Assembly: GCF_009017415.1 (NCBI RefSeq)
Contig: NC_092406.1
Location: 4,836,001-4,900,000, forward strand
Length of the DNA stretch: 64,000 bases
Direction: 5' to 3'
DNA from: Aspergillus flavus
Lineage: Eukaryota; Ascomycota; Eurotiomycetes; Eurotiales; Aspergillaceae
Shown here: positions 1 through 11,585 of the stretch, piece after piece
Layout: the number at the start of each line of letters is the position of its first letter
Numbering within the stretch: the stretch's first letter is position 1
The notes under the pieces: model-generated
What the model was told of the DNA's origin: nothing
Database searches by the model: none
The model's input: only the letters and a program-made list of their open reading frames with translations
Made by a program: the position numbers and the translations under genes

Positions 1-461
1 ATGGTGCGCTTTGGGGCGGTGCCCTTCTGTATTATGGTCTGTACGCAAGAAAGATATATAAGGGACCTCAGGCGACGGTTGGCTCGTCGTCCAGTCCTTC
101 CGAGGCAAATCTTGGAGGGTTATGATGTGCAGGACACAAGTAGTCGTTGTGGCGTTTTCGAGACGAAACAGACTTTTTCATCGCTAAAAGCGCTACGGAG
201 CATATGTACGGAGCAAGGAAAGATGAATGCTAAGCACGAGGTAAACGAAACGCTATTAAATTAATATCATGAATTATTACCTATCTACTAGAAGATGCTA
301 CCCGCCGCCCCGAACCTCACGCATAGGTGCTCTTATCGTATCTTCTGTATCGGCGTTCTTATCTCCTTAATAGTCTGTAGCCGGAGACCCTGAGGAAGAG
401 ACGATGGAATCTCATAATACTCGTAGCTGTTTTCATTCTATGCGTTATGAACATGTTCCCT
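1..461. other. Left-edge flank without a supported gene
   Basis: This stretch lies downstream of the alcohol dehydrogenase stop codon. An 87-codon open frame starts at the first base, but it has no recognisable domain and no splice context, so I do not call it a gene. The part next to the dehydrogenase is probably its 3' untranslated region. Nothing else is supported. Confidence 0.5.
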
Positions 462-1663
462 TCATTCGGGAATCTCGAGCACATAACGGCCGGCGATCTT
501 GCCTTGCTCTATTTCACATGTTAGCATAGTTCCAAAAAGAGATGAGGGATCTCTCTTTAGGAGTTCAAGGGAAACTAACCCATGAGCTCGAAGATCTTCG
601 GGAGATCCTGCAATGGTGCAGTCTTGAATGGAGCCTTGATGAGGCCGCGGGCGAAGAAGTCCACAGCCTCCACGCCGTCTTGACGGTTACCGACGTAGCT
701 TCCCTTGATGTTGATCATACGGACAACGGTATTGAAAACAGGGGCCCTGAGGAAGGCACCGGCGGGCAAACCAATAGCAACGACGGTACCGCGCGAGCGG
801 ACGTATTCGGCAGCCTGCTGGAAGGGCTTTTCGGCGACGGCAAGAAGTATAACGGCATGTGCACCTAGGCCTTCGGGGGTAGCGGCTTTGACATCTGCAA
901 CGAGATCTTGGGTCTTAGTGAAGTCGACGTATGCCTATGGGATTGTGTTAGAGAGTGTCTTTATAGTATCAATGAGACGAGGTGGAGGGAGAGGAGTATT
1001 GCATCGACCTACCTCGGCGCCTAGTTGCTCGCACATGGCTTGCTTCTCTTCTCCGCCATCAATGGCCACTACACGGATGCCCATTGCCTTTGCGTACTGC
1101 AACGCCAAAGAACCAAGACCACCACCAGCACCGACGATGGCAACGGTTTGGCCCGGGCGAACACCAGATTCTTTCAGTCCCTTGTAGACCGTGATACCCG
1201 CACAGAGGACGGGGGCGACAGCGTCCAGAGGAACGTTCTTTGGAAGCTTGGAGGCGTGAGTGGCCTTACCAATGGCGTACTGCTGGAAAGTGCCGTCGAC
1301 CGTGTAGCCGGACAAAGAAGCATTCGGACAGAGAGGCTCGTCGGCTTGCTTACAGAATTCACAGGCGAGACAGGATCCATTGAGCCATTTGAGACCAGCG
1401 TGGTCGCCAATCTCGAATTCAGTTACCAGGTCACCCCTGGCGACGACCACACCAGCTCCCTCGTGTCCACCTACGAGGGGCATCTTCACTGGGAGGGGCC
1501 AGTCACCCTTCAAGGCGTGAAGGTCGGTGTGGCAGACGCCCGAGTAGCGAACCTTGACAAGAATCTCATCTGGTCCTGGTTTAGGAACGGGAATCTGCTT
1601 GTAGATGAGCGGACCGCCCTTCTGCTCGGCCACTTGAGCCCACTGCATCTCGGGGATCGACAT
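462..1663 (-). CDS. adh1: Zinc-dependent alcohol dehydrogenase (ADH1 type), 350 aa
   Basis: Medium-chain NAD-dependent alcohol dehydrogenase, interconverting ethanol and acetaldehyde in the cytosol. Three exons: 1013-1663, 580-934 and 462-508; the frame closes at 350 residues, the usual family length. Visible in the protein are the catalytic zinc ligands Cys44, His67 (in GGHEGAG) and Cys154, the structural zinc cysteines 98, 101, 104 and 112, and the nucleotide-binding GAGGGLG near residue 178. The start was chosen because [10 protein letters not shown] is the family's N-terminus and no upstream in-frame ATG fits. By memory it is nearly identical to the A. flavus/oryzae ADH1, but I could not search. 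It stands alone with long gaps on both sides. A TATA-like element lies 128 bp upstream. Several fungal adh paralogues exist, so the exact symbol is less certain than the enzyme. Confidence 0.95.
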
Positions 1664-1790
1664 TTTGACTTTGGGATCTTGTGTTGAAAGAAAGGGAAGA
1701 AAGGAGGTTGCGGTGGAGTTAGGGTTGATTTACACGATGAGAGAAGTGATGAGAAAGTGAAGTAAGCTGATGGTGAGACGCTGGACAGTT

Positions 1791-1796
1791 CTTATA
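1791..1796 (-). promoter_or_regulatory. TATA-like element of the alcohol dehydrogenase gene
   Basis: The minus strand reads TATAAG here, 128 bp before the ATG, a normal distance for a fungal TATA box. A GTGGGG at 1820-1825 (plus strand) fits the CreA carbon-repression consensus SYGGRG. That motif is short and one match is weak evidence, but ethanol-related dehydrogenases are often under carbon control. Confidence 0.4.
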
Positions 1797-1799
1797 GAA

Positions 1800-4700
1800 G
1801 TCTAGAATCCAAGCAATGGGTGGGGTGACGGTCATCCAACCCGGGAATCTCATAGGCATGACGTCGTATTATAGGGTGGGAATAATAGTGGTGAATGAAG
1901 GTGAATGGTGTTGTAGTGATACACACGCACATCTAGACGGACATATGGAAAACGAGTCACCGGAGAGAGGGAAAGGAAAGGTCAAAAAACCATGAAAGAG
2001 AATCTGTGAGACACACCGAAGCTATTCCAAGACGATCAAACGATTTTTGGATCATTGGAAGATTATCAGCCCACCGAATGAACGGCAACAACAGGAGATC
2101 CATGGGCCGACGTCATCGGGGTTAGGCTCATTGCCCGATCGGTACGATGGCGCATAAGCACTTCCTTCGATTTTAAACTAACAAGTCAGTAGTAAGTAGT
2201 AAGTGGTAAGTACGAAGTAGTACTCCCGTACAGAGTCACAGACTTTCCCTTCCCCCGAAAAGGCTTCCCTGTCAAGTGAGTCCAGATCCTGGGCCAAGCC
2301 TTTCCAAATATAGCAAAATTGGCCGTATCTCATGCGGGGAAAGAAGAAAGGATCTTCTTTTCTTTTTTTTTAAAGGTTCCCTGTCAAACGTCAAGCTTTT
2401 AATTTCGGGATAGACCACCGAATAAGATAGACTCGACCTCAAGCTGGGAGACTCCAGAAGCAAATCCCGTTCGATACTGTAGTGTCGTTTCAACCGAGAC
2501 CCTTCAAATCAGATGATTTCGATCGACTGATGGCCAATGGAAGTGGCAACCCTAGTCAGTTTTAAGGATGGCATGGATGCCTCAGGCGGAATTGTGAGCC
2601 GCTAGTTCCGTTTCTGTGTTGGTGGATGTTCGTACTTCTCGCTATGTACTCCGTAATAGTTCAGCATGGCAGCCACTTCGCCCCATCTACTCCGTTAAAC
2701 CCCCTCCCTTCCTTCTTGCTTGCTTTTTCTCGGGATTTGCTGAGATGCGGGATGGCTGCGCTTTCATCTAATTCTTCCCATGCTGACCCCGGACGTACGG
2801 AGCTCAACATATGGAAGGCACCGCAAATTAATGTATAATCCTGATACCTAACAGCGGCAGCTTCCCCATATCCGGACGACTAACCAGCGAGCCGTATGGA
2901 ACATGAGGTCGGTGATTCGGTTCAGTTCCTGCTATAAAAGAAAGACTTGAACTTCTCCCTGAAAGTCAGCGACAATTTTACGACCCAGAGCAGATGGTGT
3001 CTTCAGTAACATCTGTAGGATCACCTTGTTTGTGATTCTGTTCTCGTCGTCATCATTACTGTCTTCTCTCATCGCACTCATGGATACGGAGACAATAACA
3101 TCCTCCGCGCAGACCCTCCTGTCAATTGAGAAAGACAAAAGAGTTTTTGAGGGCAGATAGCGGGGTTTTTAAAACTTTCAAAGCCTAGCAGGAGTACCTT
3201 ACGGGCGAAGGACCTTTCGGAAGCCACCTGACCTCCACCCTCTGTAGAAGTACATATAATTCTGTCCGTTTCTTCATTGATAGCATTCGGGTGTGTAGTC
3301 TGCTAGTGAAGGGGATTGTCTGAAATGTTTGACATGTCTATGATCTAGACAATATAAGGATTCCTGTTCCACGTGTTTGCTACCGCTGTAACACCACGAT
3401 AGCTTATGCTGTCAAACGAAAGCAAGCCCCTTTCCAACACTCCGATCTGTATCGCCCCCAAAGTCTTAGCCATCTATAGCCTTTAAATTGATATCAATCA
3501 TCGGATCAAACAATTCCTTATTACAATTACATATCAACCACACATACGTCCAAAATAACCAAAGTCTTGGGGATATCAAGCAGATCGAAAGATCAAAGTT
3601 GATGCCTCCTCGATTGCCCACACAAGGCGAGAAGTGCTCTTCTCCCTTGCCGCTAGACACGAACGAGCAGCTGGGTAATGATGATCATCTTCTCTCGGTG
3701 AGATTTTCAAGCGAGGCTAAACTGCTCTCAAACAGAGATGTCATCTTACAGGTGTAAAAGCTTCCCACTCTCGGCCTCAGCTAACTTGCTCAGCACGCGT
3801 CTTAGAGGTGTGTACTGGATTGTATTCAATGGTGCGTGTTTATAAACGCTTACTAGTCATTGTTGGTGGCGGGTTGCACAGAATGGTAGTGAGTATTCCC
3901 ACAGTCTTAATGCCACGGAATTTATCTTTATCCCCTATTTAGTTTAGACATAGTCAAATACAAAACGGCAGGAAAGGGAAATTCGGTTAAAAAAATGCTT
4001 ATCCAGGGTTCAACTGGCTTTGCTGTCGGGACTCTCTGAAGTGGTTTGCGCAAACAGCATAACCGGCGTAAGGAATGAAAGGACTAGATTGAACATGACT
4101 AGAAACCTCTTATCTCATAAAGTCAGTGCAAAAGTATAGAATACTTTGTCTTGGGTTGTGGCCATGCAGAAAGCGGTTGCCGACATATGTAGCAACATTC
4201 TAGCATCCCCTGGGTATTCAATGACAGAAGGAAACTTGTAGGAAAATAACTGTCTGACCATATCAATCGAAGATGGAACATTCAATCTACCTGAGATCAT
4301 CCGGGGTGGTAATTACCAGTATTGAACTAGACGGGCTTTGATCATGACGGAGGTCCGTTGAAATTTTTACTTACCTACTAAATACTATGGCTGAGCTGCT
4401 TAGAGGGTTAAATGGGGAAACCAAAATGAACGAACCGTCGTGCAAGTTGAATTGCCTCCAATGGCTTACAGACATAGTTATAGGATATACTACCTATGTA
4501 CATGTATAGTATGTCCATTCCCCGTAGGCCGCAAAAGAAGATAAGCTCGACCTAGGCTGTCTCACTCATGCCCAAATCGGCCTAGTCTACTTTACCGTAA
4601 GTAATGAAAATACACATACCGCGACGAGCGTGTTTCGGATGGGCGCTTTAAGCAGTACAGCAGACGAACGACACGACGAACAAGACCAGACAGGAAAGAA

Positions 4701-4800
4701 GAGTTGGGCAAAGGGGGAAAACGGATAGAAAGTGACCAGAGAGGGAAAAATACTGGATCGGCCAACAACCATCCATCACCATAATCACCACCACCATCTC
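1800..4800. other. Gene-poor gap of about 3 kb
   Basis: Only short open frames (under 90 codons) occur here, none with a recognisable domain. The best candidate is a frame at 3488-3757 followed by plausible splice signals near 3700-3740; it could be a small or decayed gene but has no family signature I know. The first few hundred bases are probably alcohol dehydrogenase promoter. Confidence 0.5.
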
Positions 4801-5473
4801 ATCCGCCATCGTCACTCTTTCTTCCTTCCTCTCCTCCGCCTCCTCCTCCTCATCCTCTTTCCTAACCTTTCCATCTCCATCACCATCTCTCCGATCCGTA
4901 ACCAATCCCAGAACTTCCATCTTCTTTTCTCCCAGCTCCATCCGCCGGCCCAGGCAAATTGATTACACCCACCACTCCTTGGCTGGGCCTGGCTTTTGGC
5001 GCATCCTCGCCTCATCGGTCGACTGTTGTTCTCTTTCGGAAACCGCTGACCCGCCGCGAGGATTTGTCGGTTCATCACCAACTTGAAGCACAAAGAGCCT
5101 TCCTCTTAAGATTCCTGTGCACCCAGTAAGGCAATCTCCCCTTCCACTCCATCGTCGTCCCTTTCCCTCATTCACCTTCACACCTATAACACATCGGCGA
5201 TCACCTACCTTCCTTTCCAACTCACCTCCCGATACTTGAGCAGCTTAAATTAATTCTCAAAGCAGGTAGCGCTAAAGCGACAACCGGACGGACGCGTGAT
5301 AGCTTCGCTTGTACAATTCGCAACACTAACCTGGCCTCCCGCGCATGGCCGGCGGTCACGTATCGTGACAGTTCATGTTCATCTGACACGATCCTCCCTG
5401 CCTTCGTCTCTTTCACTCTTACTGTTGGCATCGTGAAGCATTCGCCGCCGCGTTTTCGGCACACGCGGCCACC
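4801..5473 (+). promoter_or_regulatory. Pyrimidine-rich promoter and 5' leader of ino80
   Basis: The plus strand carries long CT-rich blocks (strongest at about 4815-4865, with further ones to about 5180). Such tracts typically precede transcription start points in Aspergillus. The purine-rich minus-strand open frames here are shadows of this composition. Confidence 0.45.
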
Positions 5474-8400
5474 ATGACGGGAGCTCCGCCATATAATCCC
5501 CAGTCCCCTACCCAGCAGCACCGTTATCCTGGTTACTCCCCTCCAAACAAGAGCCGCCCCTTTTATCCCAACAATGATCAGTATCAGCAGCATCCTCCCC
5601 AGACGCCTCCTGCGTTCCCTCCGCAGACCACCATGTCCCGGAGCCCTCACTATTCACATGCGTCTCCATTACCGGCGACCCTCCCACCATTGAACGGGAG
5701 TGCACCTCCGCCACATCCTCCGGATCCTTCATCGCAGTTCCAGGCCCACTCGGCGGCTGGAACTCCCCAGTTTCCTCTTCCTCGGCCCTACTCTGGGCCC
5801 GTCTTACCAGGCAACGGCGCATCTCCTTACGGTCCCTCCACTCCGTCCCATCCCCATCCGACTGGTAGGCCTGAGGGCCATCCGCAACTATCCCCGAAGA
5901 AAGACACCGAGTCATCTTATCTAGGCGGCCCTGGTGTTGCTGGGTATCCGTCGTCTATCATGAGAGAACCAAAGCCGGCCTCCCCTCCAAAGGAAGCAGT
6001 ACGTTCTTCATTTCATATCAATTACACTCTCTACGCTGGATTAGAGAACTCCTTTACTGATGTATGACTTTGTTGCTGCATGTAGAAGCCCGCCAGGGCT
6101 GCAGACCCCATGTCCTTCGCTAGTATATTATCTGGGCCGGCCGAAGAGCGCTCTCCTCCTAAACGACAATCCCCCCCACCAGAGACGACGCCGGCACCGG
6201 TAACATCAACACCACGAGAAGCAACGCAGCTTAGCCCGCCTCCCCCACCTCATGTTCCGCCGTCGCATCAGAAAGTGAAAGAGCAGGAACAGGTATTACC
6301 CAGACTGGAGAAAAAGCCGAGCTCGGAGAAACGCCGTCGCAACGCGGAGCAGGACAACAAAGCGGGTGAACCCTCGAACGGTATATTAAGCAACGGTATT
6401 CCTGAGCCAACCAAGACGACTACTCAGTCATGGTCTTTCCTCAGCCCCCGCAAGGTTTTGTCCGAACGGGAGTCGGAAACTATCAACAAACTTATGGTGG
6501 AGATTGACAATGCTGAAAAAAGTGATGTGGAAGCCCCTGGGTTCGAAGAAGAGTATGAACAGTACAAATTGCAATGTAAGAGACGGGCCTTACATACCTT
6601 GAAAGAGGAGGGCATAAAGCGCAAGGTAAGCCGCTGTATTTAAGTTTACACGTAATACCCTACTTACACGAGATGCAGCGTCGCCGAAATACGTTCCTGG
6701 TCAACCTTGGCAAGTCTCTCGAGAAGCAGGCCTCTGCGGGAATGGACCGGTTTCGGATTGCCAACGAGGCCTCCGTCATCTCAGAAGTCCAAGCCAAAGA
6801 AATTCAGGATGAGAAAGAACGCAAGAAGGACATGCAGAGGAAGCGTCGTAGGGAGAACACGGTACGGTTGGAGATGCAGAAGAAACTTGAGGCCGAGCGC
6901 AAAGCGAATAAGGCTCAAGACTCTGCTGAGAAAGCTAAGTTTTTGCGTGAAGCAGAACGGGCACAAAGGAAAATCAAGACTACCAAGCGAGCCCTGGAAG
7001 GTGTCACAGCGCCTGAAGAGATCGGCGAGGTCACCCCGCTGGCACCAAACCTCGAAGGTGGCACTACCAGCTCTTTCCACATTGGCCGAAGCTCCCCATC
7101 GAGGCGGAAATCGGGACGTGGAGGTCCTGTTACACGGCCCAAGAAGTCAAAGGAGCAAAAGCAAGCCGAGAAAGATGCGGCAGAGGCCGCTTATGCTGCT
7201 ATGGAAAATGATGAGCCACTTCCTCTTGCGCCCAAAGAAGATCCACGTAAGGAATCTCTCAAGAAGGAAGCCAAAGGCAGCCGCTCCAAGGAGAGTAGCC
7301 CCGCGCCCCTGTCCGCCTTCGAAACAAAAGGCTACAATCAGATTTATGAACAAATCTGGCGAGATATTGCCCGTAAAGATATTCCCAAGGTCTACCGCAT
7401 TAAGGCCCTCTCGCTCAGCACTCGCCAGGAGAATCTGCGCAAGACTGCTCAGCTAGCCAGTAAGCAGTCTCGAAAGTGGCAGGAACGTACGAATAAGAGT
7501 ATGAAGGATACCCAAGCCCGGGCCAAGCGGACTATGCGTGAAATGATGTCTTTTTGGAAGCGCAACGAGCGTGAAGAGCGTGATCTACGCCGCCTTGCTG
7601 AAAGGCAGGAAATTGAGTCGGCCAAGAAAGCAGAAGCAGAACGTGAAGCCAACCGCCAGAGACGCAAACTCAATTTCCTTATATCCCAAACCGAACTATA
7701 CTCTCACTTCATTGGCCGCAAAATCAAGGGTGCCGAGGGAGACTCTGGTGATACTGCCGTTGAGGGATCGGATGAAACAGTTCAACCTGGTAAAGACGAA
7801 GAACATGCTATGGAGGATGCTGGCGCTAAGGTGACCAACTTTGAGGATCTCGATTTCGACGCAGAAGATGAAACGGCCCTACGACAGGCAGCAATGGCCA
7901 ACGCGCAGAATGCCGTTAAGGAGGCCCAAGACCGAGCGCGAGCCTTCAATGACGGGCAGGATCATATGGCTGCTTTGGACGAGGGTGAATTGAACTTCCA
8001 AAACCCCACGAGTCTGGGTGACATTGAGATATCGCAACCCACCATGCTCACGGCAAAATTGAAGGAATATCAGCTGAAAGGCCTCAATTGGCTTGTCAAC
8101 TTATACGAACAAGGTATCAACGGTATCTTGGCCGACGAAATGGGTCTGGGAAAGACCATTCAGTCTATCTCGGTTATGGCCTACCTCGCCGAAGTTCACA
8201 ATATTTGGGGGCCATTTTTAGTCATTGCACCCGCCTCGACCCTACACAATTGGCAACAGGAAATTACCAAATTTGTTCCAGACATAAAAGTTCTTCCTTA
8301 CTGGGGCTCAGCAAAAGACCGCAAGATTCTTCGCAAGTTCTGGGACCGCAAGCACATCACCTACACCAAGGAGTCCGAATTCCACGTCCTAGTGACATCC

Positions 8401-10759
8401 TACCAGCTAGTGGTCCTCGATGCGCAGTACTTCCAAAAGGTGAAGTGGCAATATATGATTTTGGATGAAGCCCAGGCAATCAAATCCTCGCAAAGCTCCC
8501 GTTGGAAAAACCTCCTGGGGTTCTCCTGTCGTAACCGCCTCCTCCTCACTGGTACGCCTATTCAAAATAACATGCAGGAGCTGTGGGCTTTGCTCCACTT
8601 TATCATGCCCACCTTGTTTGACTCTCACGACGAGTTCAGCGAGTGGTTCTCCAAAGATATCGAGTCTCACGCTCAAAGTAACACCAAATTGAATGAGGAC
8701 CAGCTGAAGCGTCTCCACATGATTTTGAAGCCCTTCATGCTTCGTCGTGTTAAGAAGCACGTCCAGCAGGAGCTTGGGGACAAGGTTGAGAAAGATGTCT
8801 TCTGTGATCTGACATACCGTCAGCGGGCCTACTACACTAACTTGCGAAACCGCGTCAGCATCATGGACCTTATCGAGAAGGCTGCTGTTGGCGATGAGGC
8901 CGACAGCACGACGTTGATGAACTTGGTCATGCAGTTTCGGAAGGTTTGTAACCATCCAGACCTGTTCGAACGCGCGGAAACGAAATCACCCTTCTCTGTC
9001 GCACATTTTGCGGAAACGGCCTCCTTCGTCCGAGAAGGTCAAAACGTCGATGTCGGTTACTCGACACGTAACCTGATCGAATATCCTTTGCCACGCCTTC
9101 TATGCGGGTCTGACGGCCGTGTCGATGTAGCAGGACCCGGCAATCTACACGCCGGCTTCCGTGGCAAGTACCTGGCTCACTTGATGAACATCTTCGCCCC
9201 GGAGAATATCAAACATAGTGCCGAACACGACGGTACATTCTCTTTCCTGCGGTTTGTGGACACTTCGATAAACGAAGCGTACGAGCAGTCCCACCAGGGT
9301 ATCTTTGAGCGAGCGGTTCGCCGGCGCGGCAAACCCAACAGATTGTCTCGGCTCAACGTAGTCTATGATGACGATAAAGCAACAATGGCATCCGCCCTTC
9401 CCCATACCATGTTCAACATCGTCCAACGCAACGACCAACATGCTATCAATGATGTCACGACAGAGGGGTACATGCGAGAGTTAACGACCGTGGCACAGTC
9501 CGCCTTCGAGCGTAAAGGTCTCGGCATCATCGAGCCTTGTGTCAGTCCCGCAGCGTCTGCGCCTCCGATTACCGTCTCCTCTTCCAGTCGAGCACCTCTG
9601 AGCGAAATGAATGATAGCCTCTTCAATGTTTCGGTTCGACATGCCTTGTTCAGCACGCCTTCTAAGCAACTTGAGCAACAGATCCTTGAGAAGAAGCTGG
9701 ACCCTATTCCTTACTCCCTTCCGCCGATGTTACCGCAGCCAATATCCATCAAGGGACGCTACACGCACATTGAAGTGCCATCTATGCGTCGATTCGTCAC
9801 AGATTCGGGTAAATTGGCTAAGCTAGACGAGCTCTTGCGAGAGCTCAAGGCAGGTGGTCACCGTGTGCTACTCTACTTCCAAATGACACGCATGATTGAT
9901 CTAATGGAAGAGTACTTGACCTACCGCAATTATAAGTATTGTCGCCTAGATGGAAGTACGAAATTGGAGGACCGTCGCGACACGGTGGCAGACTTCCAGC
10001 AGCGTCCAGAGATCTTCGTCTTCCTTTTGTCTACTCGTGCTGGTGGTCTTGGTATCAACTTGACTGCAGCAGACACGGTTATCTTTTATGATTCGGACTG
10101 GAACCCTACCATTGACTCTCAAGCTATGGATCGTGCTCACCGTCTCGGCCAGACAAGACAGGTCACGGTGTATCGCCTGATTACTCGCGGCACCATTGAG
10201 GAGCGTATTCGCAAGCGAGCTTTGCAGAAGGAGGAAGTGCAGCGTGTCGTCATCTCAGGTGGCGCAGCTGGTGGGGTTGACTTCAATACTCGCAACCGCG
10301 AGAGCCGAACCAAGGACATCGCCATGTGGCTGGCAGATGATGAACAGGCGGAGCTTATTGAGCAAAAGGAGAAGGAAGCGCTGGACCGAGGCGAAGTGTT
10401 TGGCGCTAGTAAAGGCGGGAAGAAGGCTGCTCAGAAGAGAAAGAGAGATATCACGCTGGATGATATGTATCATGAAGGTATGTGAATCTGATCAAAGCTC
10501 TTCGTTCCGGGGAGGCTTCTGGAAATAGTACTAACCGCGTCAATCTATAGGCGAAGGGAACTTTGACGATGCCAGTGCAAAGCCATCAGGAGCGGCCACT
10601 CCTGTGTCGACTGCAGAGAATTTAGGCACCCCATCCTCCACGCCAGTTCCTAAACGAGGACTTGGAAGGGGGACAGGAAAGGGCACGTCTAAAAGAGCCA
10701 AAACTACCAAGGAGAGATTACGTCTCATTGATGGCGACGGAGGCTTAGGGCCTAGTTGA
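5474..10759 (+). CDS. ino80: INO80 chromatin-remodelling ATPase, about 1690 aa
   Basis: Catalytic subunit of the nuclear INO80 complex, which slides nucleosomes and handles H2A.Z in transcription, replication and repair. Four exons: 5474-5998, 6086-6625, 6679-10477 and 10551-10759; frames join cleanly and the length matches other Aspergillus INO80 proteins (about 1700). The N-terminal 350 residues are proline-rich and disordered. A charged coiled-coil stretch follows, then the DBINO domain (about 574-705). The SNF2 ATPase has Walker A DEMGLGKT (Lys847) and the DEAQ box (951-954), and the helicase C lobe has [12 protein letters not shown] near 1472 and the RAHRLGQ motif. A long insertion separates the two lobes, which is diagnostic for INO80 against SNF2, ISWI or CHD proteins. 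The tail is basic, ending in a lysine-rich segment. The start is the first ATG after the CT-rich leader. hemA follows on the same strand after about 830 bp. Confidence 0.95.
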
Positions 10760-11336
10760 TTTAATCGATCTGTGCCTCAATAATGGACACGGCTGGTTAT
10801 GGTCATGGCGTTCAGAGATTGCATTTCTTTCCCACCCTTTATCTTTCTTTCTTTCTTTCCTCTTAAACCCCTCTTTTTTGTTTTTCTTTTTATCGGACTT
10901 TACTTGTGGGCAGCTTACGTTCTGCCTTGTATTAACAGCATATATTCCTGATTCCTGATGTACGAAGCGATTTAAGAGTCATTGAAGACGAAGGATGAAA
11001 CCCGTGGTAATCAGCCGATAATGGCAAAGAGAAGGAGAAGAAAAAAATCAAGTGCGAGTTTTGAAATTGATGGCAAGATAGACATTGTATCCTGTACCTG
11101 TTCTTGGGCTGTGACGGGGGGGTGAAATTGACGGTCATCACCCGGCTATTATTACTATTGTTGTACTGTACATCCGGATCCTGCTGGTCTGTATCTAGTT
11201 AGGGCAATATTCCCCGTCGCCAGGCCTCTTGGGTTATGAATGATTTCATAGGTGAAGTTTCGTATCCGTACGCACCGAGAGATTTCTTAGTATTACTTGT
11301 ATTATGAAAATGCACTTGCCGAGTTAAGTCCGCCGG
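10760..11336. other. ino80 3' flank and spacer before hemA
   Basis: No gene is supported. It holds a T/CT-rich stretch (10838-10895, with repeated TTTC units) likely belonging to the ino80 3' untranslated region. Confidence 0.5.
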
Positions 11337-11341
11337 CCAAT
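11337..11341 (+). promoter_or_regulatory. CCAAT box upstream of hemA
   Basis: CCAATCA occurs about 245 bp before the hemA ATG. The fungal CCAAT-binding complex (HapB/C/E), with HapX as iron-sensing partner, controls heme genes in Aspergillus, so the site is a sensible candidate. I did not find an exact HapX half-site at the consensus spacing. Confidence 0.4.
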
Positions 11342-11585
11342 CACGGCGGAGGATATGGTAAGCCGAAAAGTCTCGCCGAAGTCCCCGACTTACTCTTACT
11401 GGAAGTGGCTTAGTGCCCTCAGCGCCCCCTCGCCCTCAATCCATCAGCCAGATTGACTCTTATTTCTCTCTCCTCTTCGCCGCGGGTGACATATCCCTCT
11501 CCTTCTCCCTCTCCCTCTTGACAACATTTCATCTTCGCTTCCTTTTGTGATATAGTCAGTTTCGCTATCCATTGAAGCATCACTC

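Noticed and set aside
1025..1687. 220-codon plus-strand frame over the alcohol dehydrogenase
   Set aside because: It is antisense to exon 1 of a gene with clear zinc and nucleotide-binding motifs, and its protein has no domain; it is a codon-bias shadow.
6707..7456. 249-codon plus-strand frame overlapping ino80
   Set aside because: It is a +1 shift of the lysine/arginine-rich coiled-coil segment of ino80; low-complexity basic sequence gives long false frames.
8407..8955. 182-codon minus-strand frame inside ino80
   Set aside because: It is antisense to the SNF2 ATPase region, which is strongly conserved on the other strand.
11337..11365. CCAAT plus HapX composite site upstream of hemA
   Set aside because: The CCAAT is clear, but the expected HapX half-site does not occur at the consensus 12-base spacing, so only the CCAAT box is listed.
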